Below are positions 1 through 9,549 of a stretch of 64,000 nucleotides of DNA, one piece after another; position 1 is the stretch's first letter, and each line of letters opens with the position of its first letter. The stretch covers positions 9,758-73,757 of the forward strand of contig CAZEFM010000007.1 in the NCBI GenBank assembly GCA_964511575.1, in the 5' to 3' direction. The DNA is from CALKHT01 sp964511575. Its GTDB lineage: Bacteria > Planctomycetota > Phycisphaerae > Phycisphaerales > Phycisphaeraceae. A model generated the notes under the pieces. It was not told where the DNA came from. It made no database searches and saw only the letters and a list, made by a program, of their open reading frames with translations. A program made the translations under genes and the position numbers.

Positions 1-2
1 CG

Positions 3-38
3 CTGCCGGAGTTCTATCGCAGCGCCGCGGCGGTGTGA
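3..38 (+). CDS. C-terminal tail of an upstream gene (partial)
   Basis: An open frame enters from the left edge and ends at a TGA at 36-38; the last residues read LPEFYRSAAAV. A good rho-independent terminator follows 30 bases later on the same strand, which is the main reason to think this is a genuine gene end. Only eleven codons are visible, so no function can be given. Confidence 0.35.
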   Translation: MPEFYRSAAAV

Positions 39-67
39 GCGAACACACGCGATTGAAAATGTTGAAG

Positions 68-100
68 CCCACGGATGAGAATCCGTGGGTTTCCTTTTTT
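68..100 (+). terminator. rho-independent terminator with GAGA loop
   Basis: A perfect 9-bp stem (CCCACGGAT / ATCCGTGGG) closes a GAGA tetraloop and is followed by TTTCCTTTTTT. It fits termination of the plus-strand gene ending at 38. It also resembles the GGGAT-ATCCC-GGCTTT hairpins at 110, 1491, 31215 and 32307, so it may belong to that family. Confidence 0.75.
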
Positions 101-107
101 ACGGGGG

Positions 108-135
108 ACCCGGGGATGGCTATCCGCTGGCTTTA
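108..135. repeat. GGGGAT-hairpin-GGCTTT element, copy 1
   Basis: CCGGGGAT, GGCT, ATCC, then GGCTTTA. The stem is imperfect on its outer side. It lies just past the stop codon of the ClC gene. Related copies lie at 1491-1515, 31215-31240 and 32307-32332. Confidence 0.5.
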
Positions 136-161
136 AAAGGGAAGGGGGTTGGGTGACGTCT

Positions 162-1427
162 TTATTTGGCGTCGGCGGGGGCGAGGGTGGTGGCCATGGG
201 GAGGTGGAACTCGGGCATTTCGCTGCGGGGTTGTTTGTACTGGATGAGTTCGACGCGGTATCCCACGAGGTAACCGGTGAGGCTCGCCAGGAAGATGGGG
301 ATGGTGTGCCCCAGCCCGGTGAGGGTGAGAACGATGAGGGCGGAACTCAGGGGGGTTTGGGTGGCGGCGGCGTTGAAGGCGACCATGCCGGTGAGCATGG
401 CGAGGGTGGGGTCGACGCCGGGAATGAGCATGGCGACAGCCTTGCCGATGAGCGCGCCCATGAAGAGGTGGGGGATGATGAGTCCGCCCTGCCAGTGGCC
501 GTTGATGGTGACGCTGGCGGCGAGCATTTTGGCGATGAGGGTGCCCAGGATCAGAAGCACGGGCATGGTGTTGTGGAGCACGTGGTCCATCTCACGCGCG
601 CCGTAGAAGTAGCTCAGGGGGAAGGCCCAACCGCACAGGCCGATGATGAGGCCGGCGAGGGTGGTGCGGATGTAGATGGGCATGGGGAAACGTCGGGCGA
701 CCTTGCCGACGGACCGGAAGAGTGCGGCGTAGAAGTAGGCGGCGGCGGCTCCGAGGACGCCGATGCCCAGTGCGATGACCAGGTGCATGCCGGAGTCGGG
801 CAGGATGGCGGAGGGGGACCACATCGGGGTGATGGGGTTGTTGAGGATGACGGCCATCACGAGGAAGCCGACGAAGCTGGTGAGGATGGTGGGGATGAGG
901 GCTTCGTAGTATTCGAGTCCGCGTCGGTGGAGCATTTCCAGCCAGAGGAGCGAACCGCCGACGGGCGCGCCGAGGAACGCGCCGAAGCCCGCGCCCATGC
1001 CTGCGAGGGTGAGGATGCGTGCGAAGGAGGGATTTCGGAAGCGGTCGGCGAGCCAGGTGCCCATGGATCCGCAGATCTGGGTGAGCACGCCTTCGGGGCC
1101 TGCGCTTTGTCCGGCGACGAGGCCGAGCAGCGAGGTGGGGAGGATGGGTTTGTTGTCGGCGTGATCGAGCCGTCCGGTGGCGTGGAAGCGTCTGACGATG
1201 GTGGACATGTTGCCGGGATCGCACCAGGCTTTGAGGATGAGGCCGATGATGAGTCCGGCGAGCGCGCTGATCCAGATGCGGTCGGCGGGTCCGATCGTGC
1301 CGGTGGCCCAGATCCAGTCATCGAGTGCGTGCCAGATGGTGGCGAAGGCTGCGCCGAAGAGGCCGACGAGGGTTCCCAGGACGACGCAGATGATCAGGAG
1401 GGTGCGATAGCGCTGCTGACTCAACAT
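162..1427 (-). CDS. ClC-family chloride channel or H+/Cl- antiporter
   Basis: A 421-residue polytopic inner-membrane protein with about ten to twelve hydrophobic segments. The ClC signature is clear: GQSAGPEGV at 106-114 carries the gating glutamate (E112), GGLIIPHLFMGA lies at 314-325, and AFNAAATQTPLSS follows at 350-362. The usual first GSGIP serine motif is not evident near residue 70, where the sequence is WCDPGNMS, so anion selectivity could differ. There is no CBS domain at the C terminus, as in many short bacterial forms. It starts at ATG 1427 and is the last gene of the minus operon, 90 bases after the cytochrome-WD40 gene. Why a channel sits in this operon is not evident. The family call is secure, the transported ion is not. 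Confidence 0.9.
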   Translation of the reverse strand: MLSQQRYRTLLIICVVLGTLVGLFGAAFATIWHALDDWIWATGTIGPADRIWISALAGLIIGLILKAWCDPGNMSTIVRRFHATGRLDHADNKPILPTSLLGLVAGQSAGPEGVLTQICGSMGTWLADRFRNPSFARILTLAGMGAGFGAFLGAPVGGSLLWLEMLHRRGLEYYEALIPTILTSFVGFLVMAVILNNPITPMWSPSAILPDSGMHLVIALGIGVLGAAAAYFYAALFRSVGKVARRFPMPIYIRTTLAGLIIGLCGWAFPLSYFYGAREMDHVLHNTMPVLLILGTLIAKMLAASVTINGHWQGGLIIPHLFMGALIGKAVAMLIPGVDPTLAMLTGMVAFNAAATQTPLSSALIVLTLTGLGHTIPIFLASLTGYLVGYRVELIQYKQPRSEMPEFHLPMATTLAPADAK

Positions 1428-1488
1428 GGGGGTGCGATACTCCGATTAGCACCGCACGATAGCGGGGTGGAGCGGGTATGACCAGCCC

Positions 1489-1515
1489 GGGGATGGCGAT
1501 CCGCGTGCTTTGGGG
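1489..1515. repeat. GGGGAT-hairpin-GCTTT element, copy 2
   Basis: GGGGATGGCGATCC followed by GCGTGCTTT, an imperfect version of the hairpin family. It fills the gap between the stop of the cytochrome-WD40 gene (1518) and the start of the ClC gene (1427), so both minus-strand gene ends here carry a copy. Confidence 0.45.
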
Positions 1516-1517
1516 GG

Positions 1518-4475
1518 TTATTGGGCGGCGAGTTTGAGGGATTGGTATTGTTCGGTGAGGGCGTCGAGCCTGGCCTGCGCGGCGGTGAGGGCCTGTTTGG
1601 CTTCGTCGCGGGCGGTGGCGAGGGGGGCGAGGGCTTTTTCCAGTTCGGCGAGTTTGGGTTCGAGAGCGGTGATGCGGTCGGGCAACGCGGCGAGGTCGGT
1701 CTGCGCCTGGGCGACGTCGTTGCGGGCGGCGAGGACGGCTTTGAGCGCGGCCTGGACGGCGGCTTCGCGGGTGGCGATCCGCTCCTGCGCGGCGGCGAGG
1801 TCGGCTTTGAGCGCCTCGAGGGTGGCGGCGGATTTGGTGACGGCGTCGGCGAGTGCGGCGTTGTCCGGTGAGGCGGCGGCGCGGGCGACGATCACGGCGT
1901 GCAGCGATTCAGCCTGCCGCACGAGTGCCTGGCAATCGGCGGCGTGCGTGAGTGCGGCGTCGACCTGATCCTCGGCTTCGTGTGCGGCGAAGTAGCTGCG
2001 ATACACGAGATGGTTGACCAGCGTGAGACGGGTGGGGCCTGCGGTGAGCTGTCGGGTGAGTTTGTCGCGCTCGGCACGCAGGGCGTCACGCTCGGATTCA
2101 ACGGTTGCGGCGGCGGCCTGGTGCTCCTCGAAGGCGGCTTCGCGGGCGGTCACCTCATCCCGCGCGGCGATCACCTGCAGGTTGAAGTGCGCGGCGGTCC
2201 AGTGGGCGTGCTCACGCTCGGCGGCGGCGCGTTGGGCGGCGGCTTCCTTGAGCGCGGCCTGCTTTTCTTCCGCGGTGGTGGTGAGCGACTTCACCTTTTC
2301 GTCGAGCGCTTTGACCTTTGCGAGGGCGGCCTCCTGCTCTTTGATGGCGGCGGCCATGCGCTCGGTCATGGCTTTGTGTTCAGCCGTTGCCGTTTGGTGG
2401 GCAGCGGACTGTTCCGCGAGTTTCGCTTCGACGGCTTTGACCTGCTGCTCGGCCTGATTGAGTGCGGCGGAGGCGGCGTTGAGCGCGTCGGTGGCCTGCG
2501 CGAGTTGGGCGGCGTGCTGTTCGACGGCAGCGGAGGCGGCGGTGACAGCCTGCTGAGCGGCGTCCGCGGCGGATTGCGCTTCGGCGGCGGCCTGGGCGAG
2601 TGCGGCATCCTCCGGCGTGGCGTCGGCCTTCTCTTTGGCGACGACGGCAGCCTGGGCGGCCTGCTCGGCTTCTTCGGTGCGTGCAGCGAGGGCGGCGGTC
2701 GCTTCCTCGTGTCTGGCAACATGGTCGCGACGGGCTGCTTCGGCGGCCTGCATGGCTTTGACGGCCTGATCACGCTCGGCACGCCGGGCGTTGAGTTCAT
2801 TGCCGGCTTCGATCTCGGCCTTGGCCAGCGCGAGCGCCTTCTCACGTATGGCGGTGATCTGCTTATTCAGCTCCGCGACAGTCTGCGCGATCTCGCCGAT
2901 CTGCTTCTGCGCGGCGGCGAACGCCTGCTTCGCCTCGTCGACCTGTTTGGCGACGGCGGCGTGTTCGGCGGCGTGCTTGTCGTGCGCGGCTTTCACTTCA
3001 TCGAGACGCTTCTGCGCGGCGGCGATGCGGTCGGTCAGCGACGGCGGGTTGCTGTCGAGCGTGCCCAGCGGTTTGCCATCCTCGGCACTGAAGATGCGCA
3101 CGTTGCCCAGCCAGTCGCCGACGATGACGCGCTTGCCTTCGTGGTCGAACGCGGCGGTGAGGGTGAGGTCATCGGATGCGCGGATGGCGCGTTGCTGTTG
3201 CCCTTCGCCGTTCCAGATTTTGACGTGGTTGTCGCGTCCGGTGGTGACGAGTCGGCCATCGTGGGTGTAGCGGACGCTGAGCGTTCCGCCGCCGTGAGCG
3301 TTCCAGTTGCGCACGCGTTTGCCATCGTGCATGGACCAGAGCCGCACCTGCCCGTCCTCGCTGGCGGAGGCGAGGATGTTGGAGTCGGGTCGGAAGTCGA
3401 GGCTGGTGATGGCCTGTTCGTGCCCTTCAAGCGTGTGGAAGAGGTTGCCCGTGGCGGCTTCCCAGACGTGCAGCCCGCCGTTGCGGTCTGCGGTGGCGAG
3501 GAGCACGGCATCGGGGCTGAAGGTGATGGCGGTGATCCACTCGGTGTGCTTGGTGATGGTGTGCAGCCGTTCACCATCGGCGGTGGCGTGGATGCGCACA
3601 ACCTTACCCGGGCCTCCCAGCGCGACGCGGGACTGATCGGCGGCGACGTCGGCGGCGAGCACGGTGTCGTACTCCTCACCCAGCCGTGTGAGGCGCTGCC
3701 CGGTGGTGACGTCGTAGAGGTTGACGAAGCCTTCCTTCGCACCGCGTCCGCCGCCGACCATCAGCACGTTACCGCTGCGGCTGAAGCGGATGGTTTCGGG
3801 GAAGGCATCATCGAAGGGCAGCACGCCGACGAGCTGCTGCGTGTCGAGGTTGTAGAGGAGGATTTGTTTCTGCCCGCCGATGGCGACGAGGGGCGCCCAT
3901 GGGCTGGCGGCGAGGGTGGTGACGGCGTTGGTGCGTTCGGTGCGAACGAAGGGTTCCAGCCGCACATCGTTGGGCATGGCGGCGGGGCCTTCGGGCTTAC
4001 CGGTGGGCGCGCCGGCGAGGGAGAGGTCGAGCTTCTTTTTGAGCTTGGGGGCCTTGGAGCCTTTGTTTTCCAGCGCGCCCGCTTCGAGCCACTTGCGGAA
4101 CACATCCAGTTCCGCCTGCGGCAACTTGTCGCGGTTGGGCGGCATGGTGGGTTCCTGGGCGTGGGTGATGACGGCGTAGAGCTTGGAGCCGCCCGGGTCG
4201 CCCGGTTCGATGATTGCGCCGCCGCTGCCGCCGTTCATCGCGCCCATGTAGGTGCTCAGGTCGAGCCCGCCGCGTGCGCGGTCGGGGTTGTGACAACTGA
4301 GGCAGTGGGTGCGCAGGATGGGCGTGATGTGGTCGTCGAAGGTGATTTTTTCGTTGGCGAGCGCTGGAGTGGCGAGGAAGAGGAGGAGAAGGCACGGAGA
4401 CACGTAGGCACGGAGGGTGCAGGAAGCGACGCGACTTGTCGCGTTGTTGCAAAACCGGGGGACGAACGCTTTCAC
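1518..4475 (-). CDS. Secreted planctomycete-type cytochrome c / WD40 / coiled-coil protein
   Basis: About 985 residues. A signal peptide ends near ATPALA-NE. Next comes a planctomycete cytochrome c domain (PSCyt1 type) with the haem motif CLSCH, some 60 residues from the start. Residues about 160-460 form a WD40 propeller with repeats such as LWSMHDGK and IWNGEG. The remaining half is an Ala/Glu/Lys-rich coiled coil. The start is set at GTG 4475 because CAGGAG lies six bases upstream; the TTG at 4493 has no ribosome site. The role is probably periplasmic or surface electron transfer or scaffolding with the DUF1549/DUF1553 partner, but this family has no established function. An odd point is that part of the signal peptide is encoded by a repeat word (4391-4416). 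It is fourth in the minus operon, 76 bases after the upstream gene. Confidence 0.85.
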   Translation of the reverse strand: MKAFVPRFCNNATSRVASCTLRAYVSPCLLLLFLATPALANEKITFDDHITPILRTHCLSCHNPDRARGGLDLSTYMGAMNGGSGGAIIEPGDPGGSKLYAVITHAQEPTMPPNRDKLPQAELDVFRKWLEAGALENKGSKAPKLKKKLDLSLAGAPTGKPEGPAAMPNDVRLEPFVRTERTNAVTTLAASPWAPLVAIGGQKQILLYNLDTQQLVGVLPFDDAFPETIRFSRSGNVLMVGGGRGAKEGFVNLYDVTTGQRLTRLGEEYDTVLAADVAADQSRVALGGPGKVVRIHATADGERLHTITKHTEWITAITFSPDAVLLATADRNGGLHVWEAATGNLFHTLEGHEQAITSLDFRPDSNILASASEDGQVRLWSMHDGKRVRNWNAHGGGTLSVRYTHDGRLVTTGRDNHVKIWNGEGQQQRAIRASDDLTLTAAFDHEGKRVIVGDWLGNVRIFSAEDGKPLGTLDSNPPSLTDRIAAAQKRLDEVKAAHDKHAAEHAAVAKQVDEAKQAFAAAQKQIGEIAQTVAELNKQITAIREKALALAKAEIEAGNELNARRAERDQAVKAMQAAEAARRDHVARHEEATAALAARTEEAEQAAQAAVVAKEKADATPEDAALAQAAAEAQSAADAAQQAVTAASAAVEQHAAQLAQATDALNAASAALNQAEQQVKAVEAKLAEQSAAHQTATAEHKAMTERMAAAIKEQEAALAKVKALDEKVKSLTTTAEEKQAALKEAAAQRAAAEREHAHWTAAHFNLQVIAARDEVTAREAAFEEHQAAAATVESERDALRAERDKLTRQLTAGPTRLTLVNHLVYRSYFAAHEAEDQVDAALTHAADCQALVRQAESLHAVIVARAAASPDNAALADAVTKSAATLEALKADLAAAQERIATREAAVQAALKAVLAARNDVAQAQTDLAALPDRITALEPKLAELEKALAPLATARDEAKQALTAAQARLDALTEQYQSLKLAAQ
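4391..4416. repeat. GGCACGGAGACAC word repeat inside a signal-peptide coding region
   Basis: Two copies of GGCACGGAG separated by ACACGTA. This is the word family seen elsewhere as CTCCGTG/CACGGAG tracts between genes (compare 45436-45468). Here it is translated on the minus strand as part of the signal peptide of the cytochrome-WD40 gene. Confidence 0.5.
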
Positions 4476-4551
4476 GGGAAACTCCTGAACCAATCGTGCG
4501 TCTTCCTGAACAGGGCGTGGGCGTGGTACGCGGTGGCGATCACGTCCGGCA

Positions 4552-7002
4552 TCAGTGGTTGAACATGAACTCCTTGGAATTCATGAGCGCCCAGAAGATG
4601 TCTTCGAGGATGGCCTGCTTGTTGTCCTCCGCGTTGACCGCTTCGAGGAGTTTGGCCATTTCCTCGTCGGTCGGGAAGCGGGTGACGGTGCGCACGTAAA
4701 GCGAGCGAATAATCTCCTCGGGCGTTTTGCCTGCATCGAGCAGGTTTTTGACGACCTTGCCCTCGTTGATCTTGTTGTTGACGGTGACGCCGTTGAGCAG
4801 GTGCAGCGCCTGCGAGAGGTTGGGTTCCATGGAGACTTCGCAGGAGCAGACGGTTTCGCGCTTGGCGCGGCCGAAGGTGGTGAGGAAGTAGTTGCTCGTG
4901 CTGCCATCGGCGATCTGCACCGCCCGCGCGCCCAGCGGCAGGCCGCGGAACTTGTTGCGCGTTTCGGTGGCCTGCGTGATGACATCGAGCAGGACTTCGG
5001 CACGCACGCGTCGGATGGTCGCGCGGGCGAAGTTGCGATCGTCGAGCTTGTTGGTGTCGTTGGGCTGGGTGGCACGCTGGTAAGCGCGGGAGTTGCAGAT
5101 GTCGCGCACCAGGCGTTTGAAGTCGTAGTTGTACTCGGTGAAGCGTTTGGCCAGTTCATCGAGCAATTCCGCGTTGGAAGGCGGGTTGCTGATGCGCACA
5201 TCGTCGACGGGTTCGATGATCCCGCGCCCCATGAAGTGCGCCCAGATGATGTTGGCGAGGTTGCTGGCGAAGTAGGGGTTTTCGGGGGAGGCGAGCCATT
5301 CGGCGAGGACGGCCCGGCGGTCCTTGCCGTTCACATCGGCAACGCTGCCTCCGAGGAAGCGCGGCGCGACAGGCTGCTTGGTGATGGGGTGGTTCACGTC
5401 CCCGCCACCGCGGTTGAAGACGATGGTTTCGCGCGGATCTTCCGCACCCTTACGGCCGATCTGCCCGAAGAAGGCGGCGAAGCCGTAGTAATCGTCCATC
5501 GTCCAGCGGTCGAAGGGGTGGTTGTGACACTGGGCGCACTGCAGGCGCATGCCCATGAAGACCTGTGCGGTGTTCTCGGCGATGAGCAGCGTGTCGTTGG
5601 TGATCTGGTAGTAGTTGGTTGCCGGTTCGGTGAACGTGCCGCCGTTCGCTGAGAGCAGTTCGCGTGCGATCTCGTTGAAGGGGCGGTTGTCGGCGATGCG
5701 TTCCTGGAGGAAGTTGTAGTAGAGCAGGGCGGCCTTGTAGCTGACCTGCGGGCTGGAGCGGATCTGCAGCAGTTCCGCCCACTTCATCACCCACATCTCG
5801 ACGAATTCCTTGCGGTCGAGCAGTTCATCGATGAGTTTTTCGCGTTTGTCGGGGTCGGTGCTGGACATGAAGCGCTCGTATTCCTCCTGCGTGGGCAGTT
5901 GGCCGATCACGTCGATGTAGACGCGGCGGAGGAAGACTTCATCGCTTGCCAGTTCCGAGGGGACGATGCGCATCTTGCGCAGCTTGGCGTTGATGAGTTC
6001 GTCGATGTAGTTGTTGGCGGGCTGGTCGGGGTATTCGGCGGGGGCGTCGTGGGGGATGATGATGGCGTGGGAGCCGACGGTGAAGGTGGCGAACCGCGCC
6101 ATGATGAACGCTTCGCCGCGCTGCTGCGCGGTGACGAGGCCGTTCTTGTCGATGGTGGCGGAGTTGTCGTTGTTGGAGAGGAACAGAGCGAGCGAGGTGA
6201 CATCGCGGTCGGTGCCATCGGAGTACCTGGCACGAACGGTCATTTGCTGGGTGGCGCCGGTGCCCTGCAGGACGAGACGATCGGGCATGACTTCCAGCGC
6301 GATGGGGACGGCGACGTCATCGGAATCCCTGGGCGCGCCGGCTTCGAGCCATCGTACGAGCGTTTGCTCGTACTGGTCGCCGGTTTCGAAGAGGATGCCG
6401 CCGGTGTGGGGTGCATTGCCGACGGACTTGGCGATCATGAGGCTTTCGCGGGGCAGGGCGAGGTTGATGCGTCGGGCGGCGATTTCACGGGTGAGGCGGT
6501 GGTAGTCGCCATCGGGATCGTAGCCGAAGAGAGAAAGCTGGAATCCGTCCTTGCCGCGTGCCGAGCCGTGGCATGCCCCGCTGTTGCAGCCGGCACGCAT
6601 GAAGATGGGCATCACGTCGAGTTTGAAGCTGATGGGACGTTCGGCTTTGGCCTGCACGACGGTGACGGGGATGACGGCGCTGAGGCCATCGACTTCGACG
6701 TTGATGTGTGTGCTGCCGTCGGCGACGGGCCGGGCGACGTTCACATCGAGGTCGATGCAGGCGGGGTCCTGCACGTTGAATTTGGCTTTGTGGGTGACAT
6801 CGCGGGTGACGCCATCGGGTTCGACGATCTGCACGACGATGGACTGGTAGTCGCGCGCGGTGTGGAGCGACACCTCAGCGGGGAAGACGGACAGGCGTCG
6901 GCCGTTGTCCGCGCGTGCGGTGGTGGTGAACAGGCAGACGGCAAGCAGTGTGAGCAGCCCGACCACGGGGGCGGGGCTGATGCGGTGTGTGGTGTGATGC
7001 AT
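4552..7002 (-). CDS. DUF1549/DUF1553 protein with Ig-like and cytochrome-type motifs (PSD1 family)
   Basis: An 816-residue secreted protein. It has a signal peptide (to about residue 31), a Big_2-like Ig segment (about 37-115), then CNSGACHG at 139-146, a CX4CH haem-type motif typical of the planctomycete cytochrome type 2 domain. A second Ig-like segment follows, then DUF1549 (about 335-540, with CAQCHNHPFDRW) and DUF1553 to the C terminus. The start is ATG 7002, because the upstream stop codon (7011-7013) and GGAG lie just before it; the GTG at 7014 would overlap the ribosome site. It is separated by eight bases from the PPC gene, so translation is probably coupled. Members pair with DUF1501 proteins throughout planctomycetes. 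A role in extracellular degradation is often suggested but not proven. Confidence 0.9.
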   Translation of the reverse strand: MHHTTHRISPAPVVGLLTLLAVCLFTTTARADNGRRLSVFPAEVSLHTARDYQSIVVQIVEPDGVTRDVTHKAKFNVQDPACIDLDVNVARPVADGSTHINVEVDGLSAVIPVTVVQAKAERPISFKLDVMPIFMRAGCNSGACHGSARGKDGFQLSLFGYDPDGDYHRLTREIAARRINLALPRESLMIAKSVGNAPHTGGILFETGDQYEQTLVRWLEAGAPRDSDDVAVPIALEVMPDRLVLQGTGATQQMTVRARYSDGTDRDVTSLALFLSNNDNSATIDKNGLVTAQQRGEAFIMARFATFTVGSHAIIIPHDAPAEYPDQPANNYIDELINAKLRKMRIVPSELASDEVFLRRVYIDVIGQLPTQEEYERFMSSTDPDKREKLIDELLDRKEFVEMWVMKWAELLQIRSSPQVSYKAALLYYNFLQERIADNRPFNEIARELLSANGGTFTEPATNYYQITNDTLLIAENTAQVFMGMRLQCAQCHNHPFDRWTMDDYYGFAAFFGQIGRKGAEDPRETIVFNRGGGDVNHPITKQPVAPRFLGGSVADVNGKDRRAVLAEWLASPENPYFASNLANIIWAHFMGRGIIEPVDDVRISNPPSNAELLDELAKRFTEYNYDFKRLVRDICNSRAYQRATQPNDTNKLDDRNFARATIRRVRAEVLLDVITQATETRNKFRGLPLGARAVQIADGSTSNYFLTTFGRAKRETVCSCEVSMEPNLSQALHLLNGVTVNNKINEGKVVKNLLDAGKTPEEIIRSLYVRTVTRFPTDEEMAKLLEAVNAEDNKQAILEDIFWALMNSKEFMFNH

Positions 7003-7010
7003 GTTCGATC

Positions 7011-9440
7011 TCACTCCTGAGCCTCCTGGCGCTTGGCCTGTTCGAGGCGCAGTTTTTCCAGTCGCGACAGGGGCTTGGCAGCAGGCGCCTGCGGCTTGGG
7101 CTGCTCAGCAACCTTGGGCGCTTCTTCCTTCTTCGGCGCGGGCGGCGGGGCGTCGATGCGAAGCACGCCGCCGTGACCGATGTTGTGCACCACCGGCTCG
7201 CCATCCTTCATGATGGTGACGCGGCAGAACAGCGACTTGTGCTGGCCAACCGGGGCGTCGGCTTCGGTGGTGACGGTGAAGATGATCTCTTCATCGCTCT
7301 TTTTGATGGTGAGCGGTTCGGCCGCGGTCTTGGGGGGCAGGCCCAACAGTTCGATCTTCGCTTCGCCTTCGAAATCGGTGTGCTGTTCGAGTTTGCACAG
7401 CACCTGCGCGGGTTGACCACGCTCGGCGGCGGCCATCTCCATCGACAGCGTCACGAACTGCGTGGCAATCTCGATGTGGCCCAGTTGTGTCGACGCCCAG
7501 ACGGGGCCCTTGCCCGCATCGGCGCGGCCGAGCACCACGATGGGCCAACTGCCCGGCGGGGCGTTGCCATCGGCGTTGATGAGGTACTCCGCCTCGGTCT
7601 GCCCCTCGCCGATCGTTACCGAGCCAGCACCCGCGATGCCCGGCGGGGTGTAGGGCAGCGACAGCGTGATCGGGCCGTTGAAGCCTTCGGCGCGCTCGGC
7701 GACGACTTTGAGATTCATCGGGCCGTTGCGCACGATTGGCGCTTTGGGCTCGATGAGTTTGAGCTTGAAGGGCGCTGCCTCGGTCACCGCCATTGCCAGG
7801 CGATCGACGGTGGGGGCGTAGTAGAGCGTGTTGTTGGGTTCGCCGAGCACGAGGCGGACCTGCTGGGCGTAGCTGCCGCGGATCGCTTCGTTTTCGTAGT
7901 GACGGGCGGCAAGCTGGGCGAGACGTCCGGCCACGGGCGCTTCACCGGTCGCCTCGAAGACGACGGGCACTTCGGTGACGTTGGCTTTCATGGTGTCGAC
8001 GTGCATGGCGACGCCATCGGGCAGTTGCTCCGCGGTGAGGATGAGGTCGCCGCCGAAGTCGCGTCGGGTGGCACGGATGACCGTGGCCATGCGGTTGCCC
8101 TGGGGCACGGCGATGACCTGACGCTCCTGCGAGAACTGCACGAATTCCGGCAGCGTGAGGGCGAGTTGCGGCGTCACCGGCGTGACTTCAATGCGATAGA
8201 CGTAGTCGGGCCCGCCTGATCGCAGGTGATCGCGGATGAGCAGCCGATACGTGCCGTCGGCCGGTGCGGTGAAGCGGAGATAGCTGTCGGGGCCGCCCGT
8301 GTCGTCGTTGGCGCCGATGCGCTGGTTGTCGGGGCCGAAGAGCGTCAGCACCGGATCGAGCGGCGACCGCATGCGCCGCGCCCAGACGTGTACATCGAGT
8401 ATCTGATCCTTCTTCGCTTCGAAGGCGAACCAGTCCTGATCGCCCGATTCGCCGATTACGCCGTTGAACGCGAGCGGCGGGGTGAGTTCGGTGGCGGTTG
8501 CCTGTCCACGAGCGTTGTTGGGTTCGGTTTCGTTGACATCGGGAAACGTGCTGACGCGAAAGCGGTGGGGCGATGGCGCGATGTGGCCGTCACGCTGCGG
8601 GAAGACTTCAAACGCGTCGTTCGCCTCCGCGGGCAGCGTGATCGTTTCGTCGAAGGTGCCGGACGGGTCGCCGAGGAATGTCAGCTTCAGTTCCGTCCCC
8701 GCCTGTCCGCCGAGCGGGAAGATGGCTTTGGGACGGGGGAACTGGCCCACGTGCAAACGATAGCGGCAGTTGTCGTTGCCGCCGTACGCGCTTTCGCGCA
8801 CCTGAATGATGTACCTGCCATCCGCCGGTGCGATAACCGAAACAAAGGGGTCCTGCAGAAAGAGCGTCGAGTCGTCACAGGCGGCGAGCTCGAAACGATC
8901 GCTGTCGAGAATCGCAACGAAGGGGTCGAACATGGCCCCGAGGCGAATGCCCTCGACCTCGGCGCTGATGCGTTCGCCTTTTTTCGCTTCGATGACGAAG
9001 TAGTCGACGTCTTCGTTGGTGACGACGCCGTTGACGGTGGTGTTGAACGCGATGGGTTGCGGGGTGGCGAACTCGCTGTTGGGTTCGGCTTCGTCGACGT
9101 TGTCGTAGTTGCCGACGTAGAAGTTGCGCAGCTCGGTGATGCCGCCGGCGGTGCGCAATCGCATGCAATGTTCGCCGAGCTTGGCATCGGGAGCGATGGT
9201 GACACGTGCCTTGACCTGATTGGCGTTGACGTTCTCGATCGATTGGACGGTGAAGCCTTCGCTGTAGATGAAGACTTCCTGTGCATCGGCGAGTCGTGCG
9301 CCGTGGAAGATGATGTCCACTTCGCCGCCGCGCTTCGCACCGCGTGGTTCGATCCGCGCCAGGGTGGGGGAAGCGGCTTGGGCAACCATCGGGGCGGCCA
9401 ACAGCGTGAGAACGGCAACGCTGAGCAACAGCCTCTTCAT
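7011..9440 (-). CDS. Secreted protein with pre-peptidase C-terminal (PPC) domains
   Basis: 809 residues with a clean signal peptide MKRLLLSVAVLTLLAAPMVAQA. The frame stays open far upstream to 9803, but that stretch overlaps the DUF1501 gene and reads as low-complexity shadow. ATG 9440 has GAGGAAG eight bases ahead. An N-terminal Ig/TIG-like segment (LARIEPRGAKRGGEVDI) is followed by two beta-sandwich PPC domains marked by DVDYFVIEAKKGE and DQDWFAFEAKKDQ, with APADGRYIIQVRE and APADGTYRLLIRD. The C terminus is Pro/Ala/Lys-rich and charged. No catalytic domain is visible; PPC domains commonly assist binding or secretion. It sits between the DUF1501 and DUF1549/DUF1553 genes, the usual companion position in these operons. 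Confidence 0.88.
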   Translation of the reverse strand: MKRLLLSVAVLTLLAAPMVAQAASPTLARIEPRGAKRGGEVDIIFHGARLADAQEVFIYSEGFTVQSIENVNANQVKARVTIAPDAKLGEHCMRLRTAGGITELRNFYVGNYDNVDEAEPNSEFATPQPIAFNTTVNGVVTNEDVDYFVIEAKKGERISAEVEGIRLGAMFDPFVAILDSDRFELAACDDSTLFLQDPFVSVIAPADGRYIIQVRESAYGGNDNCRYRLHVGQFPRPKAIFPLGGQAGTELKLTFLGDPSGTFDETITLPAEANDAFEVFPQRDGHIAPSPHRFRVSTFPDVNETEPNNARGQATATELTPPLAFNGVIGESGDQDWFAFEAKKDQILDVHVWARRMRSPLDPVLTLFGPDNQRIGANDDTGGPDSYLRFTAPADGTYRLLIRDHLRSGGPDYVYRIEVTPVTPQLALTLPEFVQFSQERQVIAVPQGNRMATVIRATRRDFGGDLILTAEQLPDGVAMHVDTMKANVTEVPVVFEATGEAPVAGRLAQLAARHYENEAIRGSYAQQVRLVLGEPNNTLYYAPTVDRLAMAVTEAAPFKLKLIEPKAPIVRNGPMNLKVVAERAEGFNGPITLSLPYTPPGIAGAGSVTIGEGQTEAEYLINADGNAPPGSWPIVVLGRADAGKGPVWASTQLGHIEIATQFVTLSMEMAAAERGQPAQVLCKLEQHTDFEGEAKIELLGLPPKTAAEPLTIKKSDEEIIFTVTTEADAPVGQHKSLFCRVTIMKDGEPVVHNIGHGGVLRIDAPPPAPKKEEAPKVAEQPKPQAPAAKPLSRLEKLRLEQAKRQEAQE

Positions 9441-9549
9441 AGGGAACTTCCTCGCTCGGGAACGATGGATGGGGGGTCGCAGGCGGCACATCGTCGCGCC
9501 GAAACGCGAGGCGCACGGCTGACGATCGGCCGTGCACCACGAGCGTGCA

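Noticed and set aside
75..1481. A 468-residue plus-strand open frame over the ClC gene
   Set aside because: Gly/Glu/Asp-rich shadow of high-GC coding sequence on the other strand; the minus frame has clear ClC motifs.
1899..4562. An 887-residue plus-strand frame opposite the cytochrome-WD40 gene
   Set aside because: Low-complexity Gly-rich composition and no motif; the opposite strand encodes CXXCH and WD40 repeats.
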